Positions 61,467 through 64,000 of a stretch of 64,000 bases of DNA are shown piece after piece. The notes under the pieces are model-generated. The model worked only from the letters and a program-made list of their open reading frames with translations. It was not told the origin of the DNA and made no database searches. Source of the stretch: Bordetella parapertussis (lineage in GTDB: Bacteria; Pseudomonadota; Gammaproteobacteria; Burkholderiales; Burkholderiaceae_B); the NCBI GenBank assembly GCA_945897365.1, contig CAMDFD010000007.1:93635-157634 (forward strand). Direction: 5' to 3'. A program made the translations under genes and the position numbers. Each line of letters starts with the position of its first letter. Within the stretch, counting starts at the first letter, position 1.

Positions 61467-62456
61467 ATGAATCAGTATCATTCACGAATTCGTTTAGCTT
61501 TAGCCGCAGTGACCTTGACCACGCTTGCGTTGCCTCAGTTGAGTGCCGCGCAATCGGCCGCCGCTTACCCACAAGAACCCGTTAAATTCATCGTGCCCTA
61601 CCCAGCAGGCGGTGTGAGTGATGTGTCGAGTCGCGCGATCGCCGCAGCCCTTGGCAATAAGCTTGGAGCCAATATGGTGATCGAGAACAAGGCCGGAGCA
61701 GCTTCGACCGTTGCCAGCACCTATGTGGCCAGTCAAAAGCCCAATGGTTATACGCTTTATGCAGCGCCTGTCTCGATTGTCATTAATCCAACCCTGCAAG
61801 GTACGGTGAGCTACAAGCCCTACGAGAGCTTTACGCCGATATCGATGATGATGAAGGCGCCTTTTGTGTTGCAGACGAATAAAGATTTGCCAGTTAAAAA
61901 CGCAAAAGAGCTCGTGGAACTCATCAAGAAAAACCCCGATAAATATGCGATCGGTACTTCGGGTGTAGGCTCGATCAATCACCTCGCTGCAGAATACTTC
62001 ATCAAAGAATTTGGTCTGAAAATGGTGGTTGCACATTACAAGGGCGGTATGCCCGCTGCGCAAGACATGATTGGTGGTCAGGTACAAATGATGTTCTCAG
62101 CTGCGAGCGAAGCGATGCCCTTTGTGAGTAGCGGCAAGACGCGCGGTTTGGCTGTGACCTCGATGCAACGTATGTCGACCTTGCCCGATCTGCCCACGAT
62201 GAATGAGGCCTTAGGCACCAAGGATTTTGAAGCGACATTCTGGTTGGCCTTGGTTTCTCCGGCCGTGATGGACAAGGCCTTGCAGACCAAAATTTCAACT
62301 GCGATGCAATCCTTGGGTAAGGACGAAGAGCTGCGTAAACGTTTGAGTCAGTTAGGCATCGAGCTCGACACGTCGACACCCGAAGTGGTGACTGCCAATC
62401 TCAAGACCGACGAGAAGAAGTGGACGACGCTTATTAAAGCGTTAAATCTCAAATAA
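61467..62456 (+). CDS. Bug/TctC-type periplasmic solute receptor (copy 11)
   Basis: A 329-residue receptor with signal peptide cleavage after LSAAQS. Loop 1 is VPYPAGGVSDVSSR. Loop 2 reads KPNGYTLYAAPV, where nearly all copies in the window have PDGYT, so the usual Asp is Asn. Lobe two has AHYKGGMPAAQDMIGGQVQM, with Gln in place of the last Asp. These changes predict a different ligand. The frame is open from 61410, but ATTTGGAGACAACA precedes the ATG at 61467. It follows the D-threonine-aldolase gene closely and is likely on the same transcript. Confidence 0.91.
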   Translation: MNQYHSRIRLALAAVTLTTLALPQLSAAQSAAAYPQEPVKFIVPYPAGGVSDVSSRAIAAALGNKLGANMVIENKAGAASTVASTYVASQKPNGYTLYAAPVSIVINPTLQGTVSYKPYESFTPISMMMKAPFVLQTNKDLPVKNAKELVELIKKNPDKYAIGTSGVGSINHLAAEYFIKEFGLKMVVAHYKGGMPAAQDMIGGQVQMMFSAASEAMPFVSSGKTRGLAVTSMQRMSTLPDLPTMNEALGTKDFEATFWLALVSPAVMDKALQTKISTAMQSLGKDEELRKRLSQLGIELDTSTPEVVTANLKTDEKKWTTLIKALNLK

Positions 62457-62577
62457 TTGTTTAAATATAGCTTAGTAAACAAGCGGTCACGCTGACTAAA
62501 CGGTACGTCTAAAAAGGGTCTATCAGTGCGGGAGCTTTTAGTCTCTCCTATACTGATGACTCTTCAACTGTTTTCAG

Positions 62578-63468
62578 GTGACTTCTTTGTCTTCAACCCT
62601 CCAATCCTTTCGCTTTTCGGCGTTCATTGCCGGCGCAATATTGACCTTTTCGACTTTGGTTTCAGGTGTTTCGCAAGCGCAGCAAGTACTACGAGTGACC
62701 ACGATTCCCGAAGAGGCTGCCACCGAGCAGATGCGCAAATTCGGTCCTCTGACCAAATACCTCGAGCGTACTGTCGGGATGAAAGTCAGCTTTGTGCCTG
62801 TCAATGACTATCCGGCCGCGGTAGAAGCCTTGGTCAACAAACAAGTGGATTTGGTGTGGTTTGGAGGCTTTACTTATGTCCAAGCGCAAATTCGCTCTGG
62901 CGGCAAGATTGTGCCCATCGCGCAGCGCGAAGAAGACACCAAATTTCGTTCAGTGTTCATTACGCAAAAAAACTCTGGTATCACCAAGCTGGCTGACCTA
63001 AAGGGCAAGCAAGTGAGCTTTGGTTCACAGTCCAGTACCTCGGGTCACTTGATGCCACGATCATTTTTGCTGGACGCAGGTATTGATCCAGATCGCGACT
63101 TTAAGCGCGTTGCCTATTCTGGTGCGCATGATGCAACGATTGCTTCGGTGGTGAGTGGCCGCGTGGATGCCGCCGCGCTCGACATGACCGTGTGGAACAA
63201 ATTTGTGAACGAAAAAAAGGTCGACACTAATAAGGTCGATGTCTTTTTCATCACATCGCCTTATTTCAATTACAACTGGTCTGTCAATGCAGACATGCCT
63301 GTCGCCTTGCGTGAAAAAATTACTCAAGCCTTATTGGCGCTTGATATGAATACGCCCGAGGGTAAGGAAATCCTGACACTGAATCGCGCGAGTAAATACA
63401 TCCCCACGACACCTGACAACTATAAAGGTCTTGAGGTGGCGGGTAAAAGTGCGGGTTTGATTAAATAA
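62578..63468 (+). CDS. phnD: Phosphonate/phosphite-type ABC transporter substrate-binding protein
   Basis: A 296-residue PhnD-type receptor. Signal peptide of about 35 residues, cleavage after VSQAQ. The conserved ligand loop is DLVWFGGFTYVQAQ, and STSGHLMPRSFLLDAG is the Ser/Thr phosphonate pocket typical of PhnD/PtxB (family STSG....P). The start is GTG at 62578; an in-frame TTG at 62587 has a better-placed AGGTGA and may be the real one. It overlaps phnC by one base. In the 121-bp gap before it I see no gene. Phosphonate, phosphite or a mimic may be the ligand. Confidence 0.88.
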   Translation: MTSLSSTLQSFRFSAFIAGAILTFSTLVSGVSQAQQVLRVTTIPEEAATEQMRKFGPLTKYLERTVGMKVSFVPVNDYPAAVEALVNKQVDLVWFGGFTYVQAQIRSGGKIVPIAQREEDTKFRSVFITQKNSGITKLADLKGKQVSFGSQSSTSGHLMPRSFLLDAGIDPDRDFKRVAYSGAHDATIASVVSGRVDAAALDMTVWNKFVNEKKVDTNKVDVFFITSPYFNYNWSVNADMPVALREKITQALLALDMNTPEGKEILTLNRASKYIPTTPDNYKGLEVAGKSAGLIK

Positions 63469-64000
63469 TGTCTGGCCTGCGCGTTGAGCTCAACGGCGTC
63501 ACCGCACGTCATCCGGCGGCGACTGCTCAGTCGAACCCAGCGATTGATGCGTTGACGCTTTCGATCGAGCCTGGTGAGCATGTGGCAGTCATCGGCCCTT
63601 CGGGTGCGGGCAAAACGACGTTGCTGCAACTGTTAGGCGCGGCACTCCAGCCTTCGCAAGGTGCGGTGACCCTGGATCAGCAGTCCGTCTGGACCTTGTC
63701 GACGCGGCAGCTGCAGCGGCAGCGGGGACGACTTTTTTATGCGCCTCAAAGCCCACCCTTGCCACCTAGGCAGCGTGTCGTGGTCTCCCTGCTCGCAGCC
63801 AAGTTACCGGCGCTGTCTCTGTGGCGCAGTCTACAAAACTTACTCTACCCGCAGCATGTGGATGAGGTCGTCAAAGCCTTGGCGCAGTTTGATTTACAAG
63901 AAAAAATATGGGAGCGTGTCGACCGGCTTTCTGGTGGAGAACGGCAACGTGTCGGTCTCGCGCGTGCCTTGCTCGCCCCTGCAGGACTCTGGCTCATCGA
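63468..64000 (+). CDS. phnC: Phosphonate-type ABC transporter ATP-binding protein, partial
   Basis: The first 177 codons of an ATPase, cut by the window end. Walker A GPSGAGKT lies near residue 43-50, and a signature RLSGGERQRVGLARALLA follows near 152, but the Walker B strand is just beginning at the edge. The ATG at 63468 overlaps the TAA of phnD as TAATG. With phnD this is the start of a phosphonate-type importer; phnE must lie outside. The family role is to power uptake. Confidence 0.87.
   Translation, partial: MSGLRVELNGVTARHPAATAQSNPAIDALTLSIEPGEHVAVIGPSGAGKTTLLQLLGAALQPSQGAVTLDQQSVWTLSTRQLQRQRGRLFYAPQSPPLPPRQRVVVSLLAAKLPALSLWRSLQNLLYPQHVDEVVKALAQFDLQEKIWERVDRLSGGERQRVGLARALLAPAGLWLI

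Noticed and set aside
1..64000. Possible mobile element, prophage, CRISPR array or RNA gene
   Set aside because: No transposase, integrase, phage structural gene, regularly spaced repeat array or tRNA/rRNA-like sequence was found. The gene remnants point to past recombination but no element is identified.

Overview
The window looks like chromosomal DNA of a betaproteobacterium, most likely Burkholderiales near Alcaligenaceae (the Bordetella / Advenella / Orrella type). This rests on gene content and not on a marker gene: many orphan Bug/TctC-type solute receptors, a DUF2868-DUF3482 pair, a DUF6279 lipoprotein, and several acyl-CoA / MmgE-PrpD / CaiB catabolic islands. No rRNA, tRNA, CRISPR array, transposase or phage gene was seen. 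Coding density is high and the only gene-free stretch over 300 bp (937-1266) holds a decayed gene end.

Layout. 58-11920 is an acid-catabolism island: a PEP-mutase/isocitrate-lyase-like enzyme faces a plus-strand operon of MaoC hydratase, MmgE/PrpD, acyl-CoA dehydrogenase, CaiB CoA-transferase, GntR/UTRA regulator, TauD-like dioxygenase and AMP-forming acyl-CoA ligase, followed by a Bug receptor, a second TauD dioxygenase and an SDR. 11971-14945 has a Bug receptor, a LigI-like amidohydrolase and a 3-hydroxyisobutyrate-dehydrogenase-like enzyme. 14929-19950 carries the DUF3482 GTPase, DUF2868 membrane protein, an MFS transporter and a MetX-like hydrolase. 20051-27326 has a gamma-glutamyltransferase, an unassigned membrane protein, a TRAP receptor convergent with TRAP permease genes, and a Bug receptor. 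27542-35213 has a GST and three tandem Bug receptors (plus strand) meeting a minus-strand operon of CoA ligase, citrate-synthase-fold lyase and two SDRs.

35270-40143 is the most unusual part: three paralogous exported or lipoprotein-type SAM-methyltransferases alternate with two Bug receptor genes, one of them frameshifted. 40235-42345 has an MscS channel, a pair of inverted hairpin repeats and a short MetE-type methionine synthase. 42427-53590 is a second catabolic/transport island: CoA ligase, Bug receptor plus a Bug remnant, two divergent MmgE/PrpD genes, a beta-hydroxyacid dehydrogenase, a complete NitT/TauT-type ABC importer, another Bug receptor and an SDR. 53639-64000 holds a BT1-like transporter, DUF6279 lipoprotein, deacetylase, cupin, TAXI receptor, Kch-like potassium channel, D-threonine-aldolase-like enzyme, a last Bug receptor and the start of a phosphonate-type ABC importer (phnD, partial phnC).

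Together the genes suggest an organism living on scarce small organic acids: a bank of high-affinity periplasmic receptors (ten intact Bug, one frameshifted, one fragment, plus DctP, TAXI, NitT/TauT and PhnD receptors) next to several CoA-dependent pathways. Substrates cannot be read from the sequence. Functional calls are by motif and family recognition, without database searches.
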